A DNA stretch of 64,000 bases from G965198795 sp965198795 (GTDB taxonomy: Bacteria > Pseudomonadota > Alphaproteobacteria > Rhodospirillales > Casp-alpha2). The position numbers were made by a program, and so were the translations under genes. The DNA lies in contig OZ240674.1 of NCBI GenBank assembly GCA_965198795.1, positions 744,001 to 808,000 on the forward strand, written 5' to 3'. Position 1 is the stretch's first letter. Each line of letters opens with the position of its first letter. Below, in pieces: positions 24,346-33,408 of this stretch. Below the pieces are notes generated by a model, which was given only the letters and a program-made list of their open reading frames with translations, had not been told where the DNA came from and did not search any database.

Positions 24346-24759
24346 GCGCGCCGCCGGGCGATCTTTATATTTTTCTCTCCATCCGCCCGCACCGGTTCTT
24401 TCAGCGCGACGCCGCCGACATCCACTGCCGGGTCCCCATTCCCATGACGACGGCGGCGCTGGGCGGTCAGATCGAAGTGCCCACGATCGAGGGCAGACTG
24501 GCCCGGATCACGATTCCGGAAGGGGCCGCGACGGGCCATAAATTCCGCCTGGGGCGCCAAGGGCATGACGGTCATGCGCGCTTCCGCCAGGGGCGACATG
24601 TTCGTCGAGGTGGTCGTGGAAACGCCCGTCAACATGACGGCGGAACAAAAAGACCTGCTCCGCCGGTTCGCCGAGGCCGGCGGCGACGGGGACCAGTCGC
24701 CTGAAAGCACGGGCTTCTTCTCCAAGGTCAAGGACCTCTGGGAAGACTTGCGGGATTAA
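24346..24759 (+). pseudogene. DnaJ C-terminal fragment, frameshifted, fused to IS630 remnant
   Basis: PPGDLYIFLSIRPHRFFQRD, then ADIHCRVPIPMTTAALGGQI and EVPTIEGRLARITIPEGAAT, is the second substrate-binding domain of DnaJ. After GHKFRL the frame shifts (about 24550), and MTVMRASARGDMFVEVVVET continues from 24565 to the normal DnaJ end FFSKVKDLWEDLRD. The J domain, Gly/Phe region and zinc fingers are absent. The open frame runs from IS630 sequence straight into DnaJ, so recombination joined them. A working dnaJ must lie elsewhere. The fragment is convergent with the protease gene, three bases away. Confidence 0.85.
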
Positions 24760-24762
24760 CGC

Positions 24763-25668
24763 TCAAGCGCTGACCACCCAACTTTGTCCGTTCTGACTTT
24801 CAACGATCTTGACGGCGGCGGTTCTATTGAACGTCGCCATATAAGCGTGATGGACGCTCAGGACGGCTTCTTGAAGCATTTGATCGTCTTCCAATTTCTC
24901 GATTTTTAGACCAAATCCGGAACAATCGCCGGCTGAGAAGTGATGCTCATGGCTGGAGGTCTCATTGGTGTCCATCAACCTGGCGACGCATGTTTTCGCA
25001 AGATCATCACGGTTCGTTTCGGCCTCGAACATTCCATCGGCCAGCCAACGCTCCACCATTTTTTGGGAGGCGTCCACCGCCTGCTCAAACCTCGAGACAT
25101 CCGTCGGCAGGAACTTCGAAAACACATACTTCCAGAAGATTTCGCGGTTCGGATTGGACTTGATTTCCTTTAGAGCTTTTTCGATCTCGTCTCGTACCGC
25201 CGCTGCGGCGAAGCCCCGAATCTGGGGATCAAATGGACCCAGCGAGGACTGTTTGCCCATCACAATTTCCCGAGCGGCGCACACAATCATGGCGCCGGCG
25301 GACAGGGCGGGCTGAGGGACCACAACCCTGATGTCTTTTCCAAATAAATTGTACAGATACTCTACGATTGCCCGGGTGGCCTCGATTCCGCCGCCCGGCG
25401 TGTGTAGAAGCAGATCAAGACCATGCTGTCGGTCAAGGCTGTAAACGGCTGACATGAAGCCGTTCGTGTCATGGTCACCGATGGCCGCGGCCGAGTGCGC
25501 CGCTTTTTGAAGCCAGCCCGAGTAGTAACATATGACATTTCGATTAGTGTGTGAGAACAGTTGGCCGACATACTTTTTTCTGGCGCGATCACATGCTTCT
25601 TCGCCAGAGACGTCAGAGAGGCGCTGGGCTTCTTCAATCTGGCTGTCGATTTGGTTCCAACTTGGCGT
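24763..25668 (-). CDS. SDH-family Clp-fold serine protease, apparent ACG start
   Basis: ClpP/crotonase-fold protease of the Ser-Asp-His (SDH) family. Core features: LDLLLHTPGGGIEATRAIVE, forming the oxyanion region, and the nucleophile Ser in PALSAGAMIVCAA, residue 123 counted from PSWNQID numbering that includes the start. An acid-rich SLGPFDPQI follows. Homologues begin about MPSWNEI; here the matching codon is ACG at 25666-25668, preceded by AAGGGGTGGA, a good ribosome site. The only ATG in frame is at 25767 and would add 33 residues (MWALTCPVPQPDSRH) that look out-of-frame. Either ACG is used, the start was lost by T-to-C change, or a frameshift joins the overlapping upstream ORF. It is soluble, with no signal. 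The substrate is unknown. Confidence 0.75.
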   Translation of the reverse strand, partial: TPSWNQIDSQIEEAQRLSDVSGEEACDRARKKYVGQLFSHTNRNVICYYSGWLQKAAHSAAAIGDHDTNGFMSAVYSLDRQHGLDLLLHTPGGGIEATRAIVEYLYNLFGKDIRVVVPQPALSAGAMIVCAAREIVMGKQSSLGPFDPQIRGFAAAAVRDEIEKALKEIKSNPNREIFWKYVFSKFLPTDVSRFEQAVDASQKMVERWLADGMFEAETNRDDLAKTCVARLMDTNETSSHEHHFSAGDCSGFGLKIEKLEDDQMLQEAVLSVHHAYMATFNRTAAVKIVESQNGQSWVVSA

Positions 25669-25831
25669 TCCACCCCTTCGGCATGGAATATGAGCGCGTT
25701 GTAATGGGGGTGTCCGACGTGTATGCCGTGAATCCGGTTGAGGAACCGGGCACGTCAACGCCCACATGGTCCGCCGTCACTTTTTTGACGTCCTCTTCAA
25801 GACGGGACGGTTTGGCGTTGCCGGAAGTCAT
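25634..25831 (-). CDS. Small overlapping ORF upstream of the Clp-fold protease
   Basis: 65 residues from an ATG at 25831: MTSGNAKPSRLEEDVKKVTA, then DHVGVDVPGSSTGFTAYTSD. It ends about 35 bases inside the protease gene in another frame. Composition looks like real protein (charged helix, then a short beta-like part), and the protease's ribosome site lies inside it, which would allow coupling. No strong ribosome site precedes it and I do not recognise it. It could instead be the true N-terminus of the protease disconnected by a frameshift near 25670. Confidence 0.45.
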   Translation of the reverse strand: MTSGNAKPSRLEEDVKKVTADHVGVDVPGSSTGFTAYTSDTPITTRSYSMPKGWNAKLEPNRQPD

Positions 25832-25934
25832 TGATTAAACCGTTTAGCCAATATGAAAAACAGATTCCAATGGCTCGAATCATACTTTAACTCAAGCCGA
25901 GTCGTCAAGTTTTTCAAGAAAGCGCGGAGACGTT

Positions 25935-28682
25935 TCAATCCGCGATCAACCCCCGCAACCGATAGAGCGCCTCCAGCGCCTGGCGGGGGGTGAGATCGTC
26001 GGGGTTCATGTTCCTCAGTTCCTCCTCGACGGCGGACGGCTCCGCGCGCGTCCGGCCCGGCGCGCCCGCCGGCCGGTCCGCCATGGCGGCGAAGAGCGGA
26101 AGATCGTCGGCCAGTTTGGTGACGGCCGAGGACTGTTCTCCCTCTTCCAGGCGCCTCAGAACCTCGCCGGCCCGCGTGATCACCTCGCCGGGAAGACCAG
26201 CCAGGCCGCCCACATGGATGCCGTATGACCGGTCCGCCGCGCCCGCGCCCACCTCATGCAGGAAAACCACGTCGCCTTCCCATTCCTTGACCCGCATGGT
26301 GTGGCATTCGAGGCCGTCCAGCCGGCCGCGGAGCGCGGTGAGTTCGTGATAATGGGTCGCGAACAGGCACCGGCAGGCGTTCCGGTCGTGGAGGTGCTCG
26401 ACGACCGCCCAGGCGATCGACAGGCCGTCGTAAGTGGCGGTTCCCCGGCCGATTTCATCCAAGATGACCAGCGCCTTCGGACCCGCCTGATTGAGGATCG
26501 CCGCCGTTTCCATCATCTCCACCATGAAGGTGGACCGTCCGCGCGCCAGATCGTCCGCCGCGCCCACGCGGGAAAACAACTGATCCACAACGCCGATCTC
26601 GGCGGCGGCGGCGGGCACGTAAGCGCCGATTTGCGCCAGAATGGCGATCAAGGCGTTCTGGCGGAGAAACGTCGATTTGCCCGCCATGTTGGGGCCCGTC
26701 AGCAGCCACAGCCGCCCGGCGGCCCCGCCATCGGTCAAATCGCAGTCGTTGGCGACGAACGCCTCCTTTTCCGTTTTCAACGCCGCCTCGACCACCGGAT
26801 GACGGCCCTGTTCGATTCTGAAACGCCGGTCCGCCGTCAATTTGGGCCGGCAATAGTCGTAATCGCGGGCGAGTTCCGCGAGGCCCCGCGCCACGTCGAT
26901 GGCGGCGAGCGCGCCGGCGGCGGCCCCGATTCGTCCGGCCTCGTCGGTTACGGCCGCGCGGAGTTGATCGAAAATTTCCATCTCCAGCGCGGCCGCCCGG
27001 TCGGCGGCCTTGGCGATCCTGCTCTCGAGTTCGGACAGTTCCACCGTCGAGAAGCGCACCGCGTTCTTCACCGTCTGACGGTGGATGAAGGGGCTGTTTT
27101 CGTCGTTCAGCGGAATCCTGTCCGCTTGTTTGGCGGGAACTTCGATAAAATACCCCAAAACATTGTTATGTTTGATTTTTAGGCTGATGGTGCCTGTCCG
27201 GTCTTGATACCCCGACTGCAGCGTGGCGATCAGCCGGCGGCTTTCGTCGCGCAGGGTCCGCAACTCATCCAGTTCCGGGGCGTGGCCCGCCCGAATGAAC
27301 CCGCCGTCTCGCGCCAGCAAGGGCGGGTCATCGTTCAGCGCGTGGCTCAAAAGCGTCGTCAGCTCTTCAAAACCCAGTAAATCTGCGGCATTGCGGGCAA
27401 GACCGCCGGGCGGATCATGAGCCGTTAATTGCGTAGAAATCGCCGCCGCCGCGGTCAGTCCGTTCCCGATCGCCGTCAAGTCCCTTGGCCCGCCCCGGTC
27501 CAAAGTCAGGCGGGAAAGCGCTCGCTCCATATCCGGGCATTCTTTCAGCAAAGCCTTTATATTATCCGATAATTCACTGTTATTATAAAATAATGTTACG
27601 TCAGACAGGCGTTCGTCGATGGCGCCGATGTCGGTCAGGGGCGCGGATAGGCGCTCGGCGAGCGCGCGCGCGCCGGCGCCCGTGACGGTTCGGTCGATGA
27701 CCGAGAGCAGCGATCCCTTCCGGTCGCCGGACATGGCGCGGGTGAGTTCCAGATTCCGGCGCGTCGCCGCATCAATGCCCATGACCGCTTTTCGCGACAC
27801 CTGATGGGGCCGGGAAAGGCGCGGCAGTTTGCCCTTTTGCGTCAACGCCACATAATCCACCAAGGCCCCGGCGGCGGCCATTTCCGCGCGGCTGAAGGCG
27901 CCGAAGCCTTCCAGCGAGCCGACCTTGAACAGGCTCTTCAGACGCCGCTTGCCGTTCTCGCTGTCGAACCGCGCGGCGGGGACCGGCGACAGCGCCGCGT
28001 CCCATTCCAGAAGCGCCGGCTTCAGAGGGTGGCCGTCATTCAGGAACCGGTCCGGGGCGAGCAGTTCTCCCGGCTCGATCCGGGCGAGGGCCGCGTTCAA
28101 GGACGCGGGATCGGCGGCCTGGGTCAGAAACACGCCCGTGGAGACGTCGATCCAGGCCAGCGCCAATTCACCTTGCGCCTCGCAAAGAGCGCACAGGTAA
28201 TTGTGCCGGCGTGAGTCCAGAAGCGTGTCCTCGGTCAAGGTGCCGGGCGTGAAGACACGTTTGACGCCGCGTTTGACGACCGCCTTGGCGCCGCGTTTTT
28301 TGGCGTCCGCCGGATCCTCCATCTGTTCGGCGACGGCGACCTTGAAGCCCTGGCGTATCAGGCGGGTCAAATAGCTGTGGTGGCTATGCACGGGAACTCC
28401 GCACATGGGGATATTCTCGCCCAGATGCTTGCCCCGGCTGGTCAGCGCGATGTCCAACGCCGCCGCCGCTTGAACGGCGTCCTCAAAGAACAACTCGTAA
28501 AAATCGCCCATGCGGTAGAACAGAAGCGCGCCGGGATGGGCCTCCTTGATCTCGAGGAACTGCGCCATCATGGGCGTCACGCCGTCCGTGGGCTTCGCCC
28601 GGGTCGAGGCGGCGTTCGGGGCGGCGTCCGGGGCGGCGTTCCCGGGAGGACTGGCGTCTGGCGGCACGGCGTCGTTTTTCAT
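25935..28682 (-). CDS. mutS: DNA mismatch repair protein MutS
   Basis: Recognises mismatches and small loops and recruits MutL. The protein has 915 residues. Mismatch-binding Phe61-x-Glu63 lies in RMGDFYELF. Connector, lever and clamp domains follow. The ATPase P-loop is TGPNMAGKSTF near 655-665, followed by the Walker B region LVILDEIGRGTATYDG and the ATP-site His in FATHYHELT. The first 35 residues (NAAPDAAPNAAS) are an Ala/Pro-rich extension coded by a short tandem repeat; homologues begin near residue 33. The gene stands alone. The next gene in many alphaproteobacteria (glnD) is not beside it. Confidence 0.97.
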   Translation of the reverse strand: MKNDAVPPDASPPGNAAPDAAPNAASTRAKPTDGVTPMMAQFLEIKEAHPGALLFYRMGDFYELFFEDAVQAAAALDIALTSRGKHLGENIPMCGVPVHSHHSYLTRLIRQGFKVAVAEQMEDPADAKKRGAKAVVKRGVKRVFTPGTLTEDTLLDSRRHNYLCALCEAQGELALAWIDVSTGVFLTQAADPASLNAALARIEPGELLAPDRFLNDGHPLKPALLEWDAALSPVPAARFDSENGKRRLKSLFKVGSLEGFGAFSRAEMAAAGALVDYVALTQKGKLPRLSRPHQVSRKAVMGIDAATRRNLELTRAMSGDRKGSLLSVIDRTVTGAGARALAERLSAPLTDIGAIDERLSDVTLFYNNSELSDNIKALLKECPDMERALSRLTLDRGGPRDLTAIGNGLTAAAAISTQLTAHDPPGGLARNAADLLGFEELTTLLSHALNDDPPLLARDGGFIRAGHAPELDELRTLRDESRRLIATLQSGYQDRTGTISLKIKHNNVLGYFIEVPAKQADRIPLNDENSPFIHRQTVKNAVRFSTVELSELESRIAKAADRAAALEMEIFDQLRAAVTDEAGRIGAAAGALAAIDVARGLAELARDYDYCRPKLTADRRFRIEQGRHPVVEAALKTEKEAFVANDCDLTDGGAAGRLWLLTGPNMAGKSTFLRQNALIAILAQIGAYVPAAAAEIGVVDQLFSRVGAADDLARGRSTFMVEMMETAAILNQAGPKALVILDEIGRGTATYDGLSIAWAVVEHLHDRNACRCLFATHYHELTALRGRLDGLECHTMRVKEWEGDVVFLHEVGAGAADRSYGIHVGGLAGLPGEVITRAGEVLRRLEEGEQSSAVTKLADDLPLFAAMADRPAGAPGRTRAEPSAVEEELRNMNPDDLTPRQALEALYRLRGLIAD

Positions 28683-28895
28683 CGTTGGCGGGTGATCTCA
28701 TCGCCATATTAAGGAACGCCCCCGGCGCGCCAAGCCCCGCCGGGGAGATATTTTCCACAATTTCGCCCGTCAGCGGTTTCTTTTGTGGATGGCTGCGCCT
28801 GGACAAGGGTCTTTCCACGCCGGGGGCAAAATAAAAGGGGCTGACCCTGATAACCCGGATTTGGCGTTATTATGGGAGTTCTGCGCGAGAGCCGC

Positions 28896-28940
28896 CAGGG
28901 CGGACGTAAGCAGGGCGGACGTAAGCAGGGCGGGCGTAAA
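28896..28940. repeat. 15-bp tandem repeat, three copies
   Basis: Units cagggcggacgtaag, cagggcggacgtaag and cagggcgggcgtaaa. Confidence 0.85.
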
Positions 28941-29261
28941 CAAGAGCGATTGACGGAGCGTTTCGTGTCCGGCCCGGCCGGGCGCGAAAGCGCGCCCGGC
29001 ATCATTTTTTGATCCGCTCTCCCAAGGATCGGCGCGGCGGCTTCCCTGGGCCGGGGCCTGAACAGGCCCCAATCCGTGCGGGGCGGCCCGCAAGGCGGCG
29101 GCGTATTTTTCCGCCGTTTGCGCGAGAGCGCCGCCTTTGAGGCGGAAACCATATTAACCGGGTCGAGAACTTATGATTCCGGGCGAACCATTGCGCGCGC
29201 CGATTCAATGGTGTTTCGAAGGCCCGGTTCGGGCTATGTTTGAGAGAGCGTGAGCGGCGTT

Positions 29262-29330
29262 TTGACAACACTGACCCCGCAAATCAATTAACGCAATTAG
29301 GGCAATGGGTTAATCGTTATCCAGGATAAC
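29262..29330 (+). promoter_or_regulatory. Candidate maeB promoter with a perfect dyad
   Basis: TTGACA at 29262-29267 with a weak AATTAA 18 bases later. About 25 bases downstream is gttatccaggataac (29316-29330), a perfect inverted repeat with 7-base arms around one base. The dyad could be a repressor site for maeB. No known motif is matched. Confidence 0.35.
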
Positions 29331-29421
29331 TGTCCGGGGCGGCCTCAAATAAAATCAATGCCGGGGTAAAAATAAACCGCGGTATTCGCCCATGATCACC
29401 CTTCAAGAGGACATCCAGATC

Positions 29422-31692
29422 ATGACCGGGAATTCTGACGACAAGATATACGAAGAAGCGCTTCGAATGCACGCCGAAGGGCGTCCGGGCAAGTTGGCCG
29501 TGCGGGCGACCAAACCGCTGACCACGCAATACGACCTGACGCTGGCCTATTCGCCGGGCGTCGCGGCGCCGTGTCTCGCCATCGCCGAGGACGAGCGGCG
29601 GTCCTATGTCTACACCGCGCGGGGAAACGTGGTCGGGGTGTTGTCGAATGGAACGGCGGTTCTCGGACTGGGGAATATCGGCGCCGCCGCAGCGCGCCCG
29701 GTGATGGAGGGAAAATCCGTTCTCTTCAAGCGCTTCGCCGATATAGACGGCGTCAATGTGGAGATCGACACGCCCGATGTGGACGAGTTCGTCGATTGCG
29801 CGAAATACCTCGGCAAGGCGTTCGGCGGAATCAACCTCGAGGACATAAAGGCGCCGGAGTGCTTCGTTATCGAAGAGCGCTTGAAAGAGCTGCTGGATAT
29901 TCCGGTGTTCCATGACGATCAGCACGGCACGGCGATCATCACGGCCGCCGGCCTCATCAATGGTCTGCATCTCACCGGCCGCGACATCAAGAATTGCAGG
30001 ATCGTGGTGAACGGCGCGGGCGCCGCCTCGATCGCATGTCTGGAACTGTTCAATTTACTGGGCATGCCTGCCGGGAACGCCATTGTCTGCGATTCCAAGG
30101 GCGTCATTTACGAGGGCCGCGCCGAGGGCATGAACCAGTGGAAGTCCAAGTGGGCGGCGAAGACGGACGCCCGCACTTTGGCGGAAGCCATGAGAGGAGC
30201 CGATTGTTTCGTTGGCGTTTCGGTCGAGGGGGCGGTCACCGGGGACATGGTGAAGGATATGGCGGCTGATCCGCTGATCTTCGCCATGGCGAATCCGGCG
30301 CCTGAAATTTGGCCGGAGGAAGTCGCCAAGGTCCGCAGCGACGCGATCATGGCGACCGGCCGGTCCGATTACCCGAACCAGATCAACAATGTGCTATGCT
30401 TTCCGTTCCTGTTCCGGGGCGCGTTGGACGTCCACGCCAGCGCGATCAACGAAGAGATGAAAGTCGCCGCCGCGCACGCCCTGGCCAATCTCGCGCGCGA
30501 GCATGTGCCGGAAGAGGTCGATGCGATTTACGGCAAGGGCCATTTGTCCTACGGGCGGGATTACCTGATCCCGACGCCGTTCGATCCGCGCCTGATCGTA
30601 TCGATTCCGAAAGCGGTGGCCAAGGCCGCCATGGATTCCGGCGTCGCCCGCAAACAGATCAAGGATATGGCCGCTTATGAGGTGGAACTCGCCGCCAGAA
30701 TGGATCCGTTGATCGGCGGCATGCAGGGCATCCTGAACGACGTCAAGAAGAACCCGAAACGTGTGGTCTTCGCCGAAGGCGAGGAAGAGAAAGCCATTCG
30801 CGCGGCGTATGACTTCCAGGCCCAGGGGTTCGGCGCGCCCATCCTGGTCGGCCGGGAAGAGATCATTGACGAGACGATCAAGGCGTTGGGGCTGCCGAAA
30901 CTGCCGGGCATTGAAATCTCCAACGCCCGGTTGTCCGCGAAGAACGAAGTGTATACCGATTTCCTCTATGAACGGCTTCAGCGCAAGGGTTCGCTTCGCC
31001 GGGATTGCCAGCGCCGCGTAAACCAGAATCGGAATATTTTCGCGGCCTGCATGGTGGGGATGGGAGACGCGGACGCCATGGTGACGGGATTGACCCGCCA
31101 CTACGGGGTCAACGTGGCCGATGTCGAGAAGGTTCTGGGTCCGGACGACAACTCGGACGTCTTCGGGCTTTCCCTGTTGCTTTATCAGGGCCGGATGTTG
31201 TTTGTGGCGGATACGGCCCTGCACGAATTGCCCTCGCCGGAACAACTCGCGGCGTTCGCCGCTCATACCGCTTCCATCGCCAGGTCCATGGGCCAGACCC
31301 CGCGTGTGGCGTTTTTGTCGTACGGTAATTTCGGCAATCCGGACCGCCCGCGGACCCAGGTGATGCGCGCTGCCGTCGCCGAGTTGGATAAGCGGGACCA
31401 CGATTTTGAGTTCGATGGCGAGATGGCCGTGGATACGGCCCTCAATCCGGATTTGCTGGCGCGTTATCCTTTCTGCCGCCTGACCCAGCCCGCCAACGTC
31501 TTGATCATGCCTGGACTGCACGCGGCGCGGATTTCCACGCGGATGCTCGGCGCCATGGGCGCCGCGACGGTGATTGGCCCCTTGATGTACGGCTTTGACA
31601 AGCCGGCCCAGATCGTGCCGATGAGCGCCGGCGTTTCCGACCTGGTGACCGTGGCCGCCCTGGCGGCGCACCAGGCGCACACGGGCGAGTAG
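29422..31692 (+). CDS. maeB: NADP-type malic enzyme (MaeB, with phosphotransacetylase-like domain)
   Basis: Oxidatively decarboxylates malate to pyruvate. The protein has 756 residues, the usual MaeB length. The N-terminal malic domain has LTLAYSPGVAAPC and the metal/NADP parts VFHDDQHGTAI and RIVVNGAGAASIACL. The C-terminal half from about 425 (NPKRVVFAEGEEEKAIRAA) is the phosphotransacetylase-like regulatory domain, known in homologues to make the enzyme sensitive to acetyl-CoA. I start at the ATG at 29422, with AAGAGGA about 10 bases upstream. The in-frame ATG at 29392 has no ribosome site. With ccr and ecm it fits growth on acetyl-CoA-yielding substrates. Confidence 0.95.
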   Translation: MTGNSDDKIYEEALRMHAEGRPGKLAVRATKPLTTQYDLTLAYSPGVAAPCLAIAEDERRSYVYTARGNVVGVLSNGTAVLGLGNIGAAAARPVMEGKSVLFKRFADIDGVNVEIDTPDVDEFVDCAKYLGKAFGGINLEDIKAPECFVIEERLKELLDIPVFHDDQHGTAIITAAGLINGLHLTGRDIKNCRIVVNGAGAASIACLELFNLLGMPAGNAIVCDSKGVIYEGRAEGMNQWKSKWAAKTDARTLAEAMRGADCFVGVSVEGAVTGDMVKDMAADPLIFAMANPAPEIWPEEVAKVRSDAIMATGRSDYPNQINNVLCFPFLFRGALDVHASAINEEMKVAAAHALANLAREHVPEEVDAIYGKGHLSYGRDYLIPTPFDPRLIVSIPKAVAKAAMDSGVARKQIKDMAAYEVELAARMDPLIGGMQGILNDVKKNPKRVVFAEGEEEKAIRAAYDFQAQGFGAPILVGREEIIDETIKALGLPKLPGIEISNARLSAKNEVYTDFLYERLQRKGSLRRDCQRRVNQNRNIFAACMVGMGDADAMVTGLTRHYGVNVADVEKVLGPDDNSDVFGLSLLLYQGRMLFVADTALHELPSPEQLAAFAAHTASIARSMGQTPRVAFLSYGNFGNPDRPRTQVMRAAVAELDKRDHDFEFDGEMAVDTALNPDLLARYPFCRLTQPANVLIMPGLHAARISTRMLGAMGAATVIGPLMYGFDKPAQIVPMSAGVSDLVTVAALAAHQAHTGE

Positions 31693-32159
31693 GGAAGCCC
31701 CCCTTGCCGGACGCCGCCGCCGCGCGGTTTCGAGGAAGACGTCCGCACTCCGGCTTTCGCGGGGAATGGCGGAACGCCACGCGGGGAATGGCCCAGAGCG
31801 TTACGGCGTTGAGCGGAGCCGCGTTAGGGACTTCCAAACGGTTCGATCCATCATCCCCGCGCCCCGTTTCGTCATTCCCACGCAGGCGGGAATCCAGCGC
31901 GGCGTTACAACCGGACTCCGCCTTCGCCAGGGTGACGAAGAAGGCGCGGGGGACGACAAATAATAGCGCTGGCGGCGGCGCCCCGGCGGGGCGGGCGCGT
32001 TTCTTCTCAAGGTTCACGCACCGGTTCCGAAAGGCCGGGAAAAAGGGCGTGGACGGCGCCCCGGAGGCTGTAACCGGCGCCTGGAAAACCGTCACGCCCA
32101 ATGAATGCGCGAACCACGTCAAACATGCGGGATATGAACGTATCTAACGTCATAACGCT
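31693..32159. other. 467-bp non-coding region
   Basis: Between maeB and the DUF2244 gene. It holds a compact copy of the palindromic repeat (31871-31935). Nothing else is recognised. Confidence 0.65.
31871..31935. repeat. Palindromic repeat pair, short spacer
   Basis: Left arm gtcattcccacgcaggcggg and right arm ccgccttcgccagggtgac, with no core between. Confidence 0.75.
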
Positions 32160-32669
32160 CTAAGCCGGCGAATAAACCGGCGTCTTCGCCCTGGCCACGG
32201 CCTCCCGCAACGCCCCGGCCACTTCCAGGCGCTCCGCCGGGGTCAGGAACGCGCCGATCACCAGGCTTCGCTCCCGCAGTTTAAGCATTAATTTACTTTC
32301 GTGCCTGGGCGGATCGTCCATTACGACGCTCAGCCATTGGGGTTGAAAGGTCCAGGTGCGCGTCCTGCCCCAATGGTCGATCTTGTTCACCGTCAGCGCC
32401 CGGTAGGTGACGTCAACGGTTTCCCTGGACCGGGCCCGCAACAGATTCAGGCGAAAGGCGATATAAAGACCAAGCGCCTCAAGCCCCATGAATCCGGCGA
32501 CGGGCCAGGCGCCGGACAACAGGAAAATTGTCGCCGGCGGGAAAAGGATGACGAACAGGAAGATCATGAAATAATGGACGGATTTCAGGTTTCCGCTGCG
32601 ATGCGGGCGCAAGACGGCGGAAAAAAGAACCTCGTCCGGGTTCCCGTGACGTGGGGCTTGTTGGGTCAT
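32160..32669 (-). CDS. DUF2244 family membrane protein
   Basis: The protein has 169 residues from MTQQAPRHGN. Two adjacent membrane segments lie at about 35-55 (HYFMIFLFVILFPPATIFLL) and 57-75. A cytoplasmic C-domain follows with the DUF2244 pattern RTRTWTFQPQWLSVVMDD, then PRHESKLMLKLRERSLVIGA, and FLTPAERLEVAGALREAV. The family is alphaproteobacterial and usually lies next to nth, as here (divergent, 62 bases apart). Function is unknown. The frame extends six codons further, to 32687. Confidence 0.87.
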   Translation of the reverse strand: MTQQAPRHGNPDEVLFSAVLRPHRSGNLKSVHYFMIFLFVILFPPATIFLLSGAWPVAGFMGLEALGLYIAFRLNLLRARSRETVDVTYRALTVNKIDHWGRTRTWTFQPQWLSVVMDDPPRHESKLMLKLRERSLVIGAFLTPAERLEVAGALREAVARAKTPVYSPA

Positions 32670-32731
32670 CACTGGATTCCAGCGCAAGTTTCGGGCTGGC
32701 GCAAGGGCCGGGGCCCGTTAAATTATGGTCT

Positions 32732-33364
32732 ATGAAAAAAACCGACATCGCCGATTTCTATTCCCGCCTCCGCGAGATCAATCCGAACCCCCGGTCGGAT
32801 TTGGAATGGACCAATCCGTACACGCTGCTGGTCGCCGTGGTGCTGAGCGCGCAGGCCACGGACGCGGGCGTCAACAGGGCGACCAGGGATCTTTTCAAGG
32901 CCGCCGGCACGCCGGAGAAAATGGTCGCGCTGGGTGAGGAGACGGTGCGCGATCACATAAAGACCATCGGGCTTTATCGCAACAAGGCGAGGAACACGAT
33001 CCTGCTGTCGGAGCGGCTGATCGCCGAGCACGGCTCGAAAGTCCCCAACGACCAGGCGGCCTTGGAAGCCCTGCCCGGCGTTGGCCGGAAAACCGCCAAC
33101 GTCGTGCGCAATATTGTCTTCGGGGAACCCGCCATCGCCGTCGACACCCACATTTTCCGGGTTTCGAACCGCACGGGCCTGGCGCCGGGCAAGAACGTGC
33201 TTGAGGTGGAAAGAAAACTCGTGAGGCGCACGCCCAAGGAATTCGCGCTTCACGCCCACCACTGGCTGATCCTGCATGGACGCTATGTCTGCAAGGCGCG
33301 AAAACCCGATTGCGTGAGCTGTAAGGTGATCGATCTTTGCCGGTTCAAGGGAAAGACGGCGTAA
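32732..33364 (+). CDS. nth: Endonuclease III
   Basis: Bifunctional DNA glycosylase/AP lyase for oxidised pyrimidines. The protein has 210 residues. The helix-hairpin-helix is LPGVGRKTANVV with catalytic Lys120, and the catalytic Asp138 is in VDTHIFRVSNR. The 4Fe-4S cluster ligands are Cys187, Cys194, Cys197 and Cys203, with standard spacing. The start at the ATG at 32732 gives the usual length; the longer frame would overlap the divergent gene. It is probably monocistronic. Confidence 0.95.
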   Translation: MKKTDIADFYSRLREINPNPRSDLEWTNPYTLLVAVVLSAQATDAGVNRATRDLFKAAGTPEKMVALGEETVRDHIKTIGLYRNKARNTILLSERLIAEHGSKVPNDQAALEALPGVGRKTANVVRNIVFGEPAIAVDTHIFRVSNRTGLAPGKNVLEVERKLVRRTPKEFALHAHHWLILHGRYVCKARKPDCVSCKVIDLCRFKGKTA

Positions 33365-33408
33365 TCCGGCGCCGTTCCCGCGCGGGCGGAAGTCCGGGAC
33401 ACGGGCGC

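Larger units (their letters stand above)
28683..29421. other. 739-bp non-coding region between mutS and maeB
   Basis: It holds a 15-base tandem repeat (28896-28940), a TTGACA box (29262-29267) and a perfect dyad (29316-29330) before maeB. Minus-strand frames here give low-complexity Pro/Arg text, not convincing proteins. Confidence 0.6.

Noticed and set aside
25669..25767. N-terminal extension of the Clp-fold protease from the ATG at 25767
   Set aside because: The residues look like an out-of-frame reading of the overlapping small ORF, and homologues begin at the PSWN position.
28709..29152. Minus-strand open frame of 147 codons between mutS and maeB
   Set aside because: Low-complexity Pro/Arg text that includes the 15-base repeat translated as CLRPP; no ribosome site; other frames are equally open.
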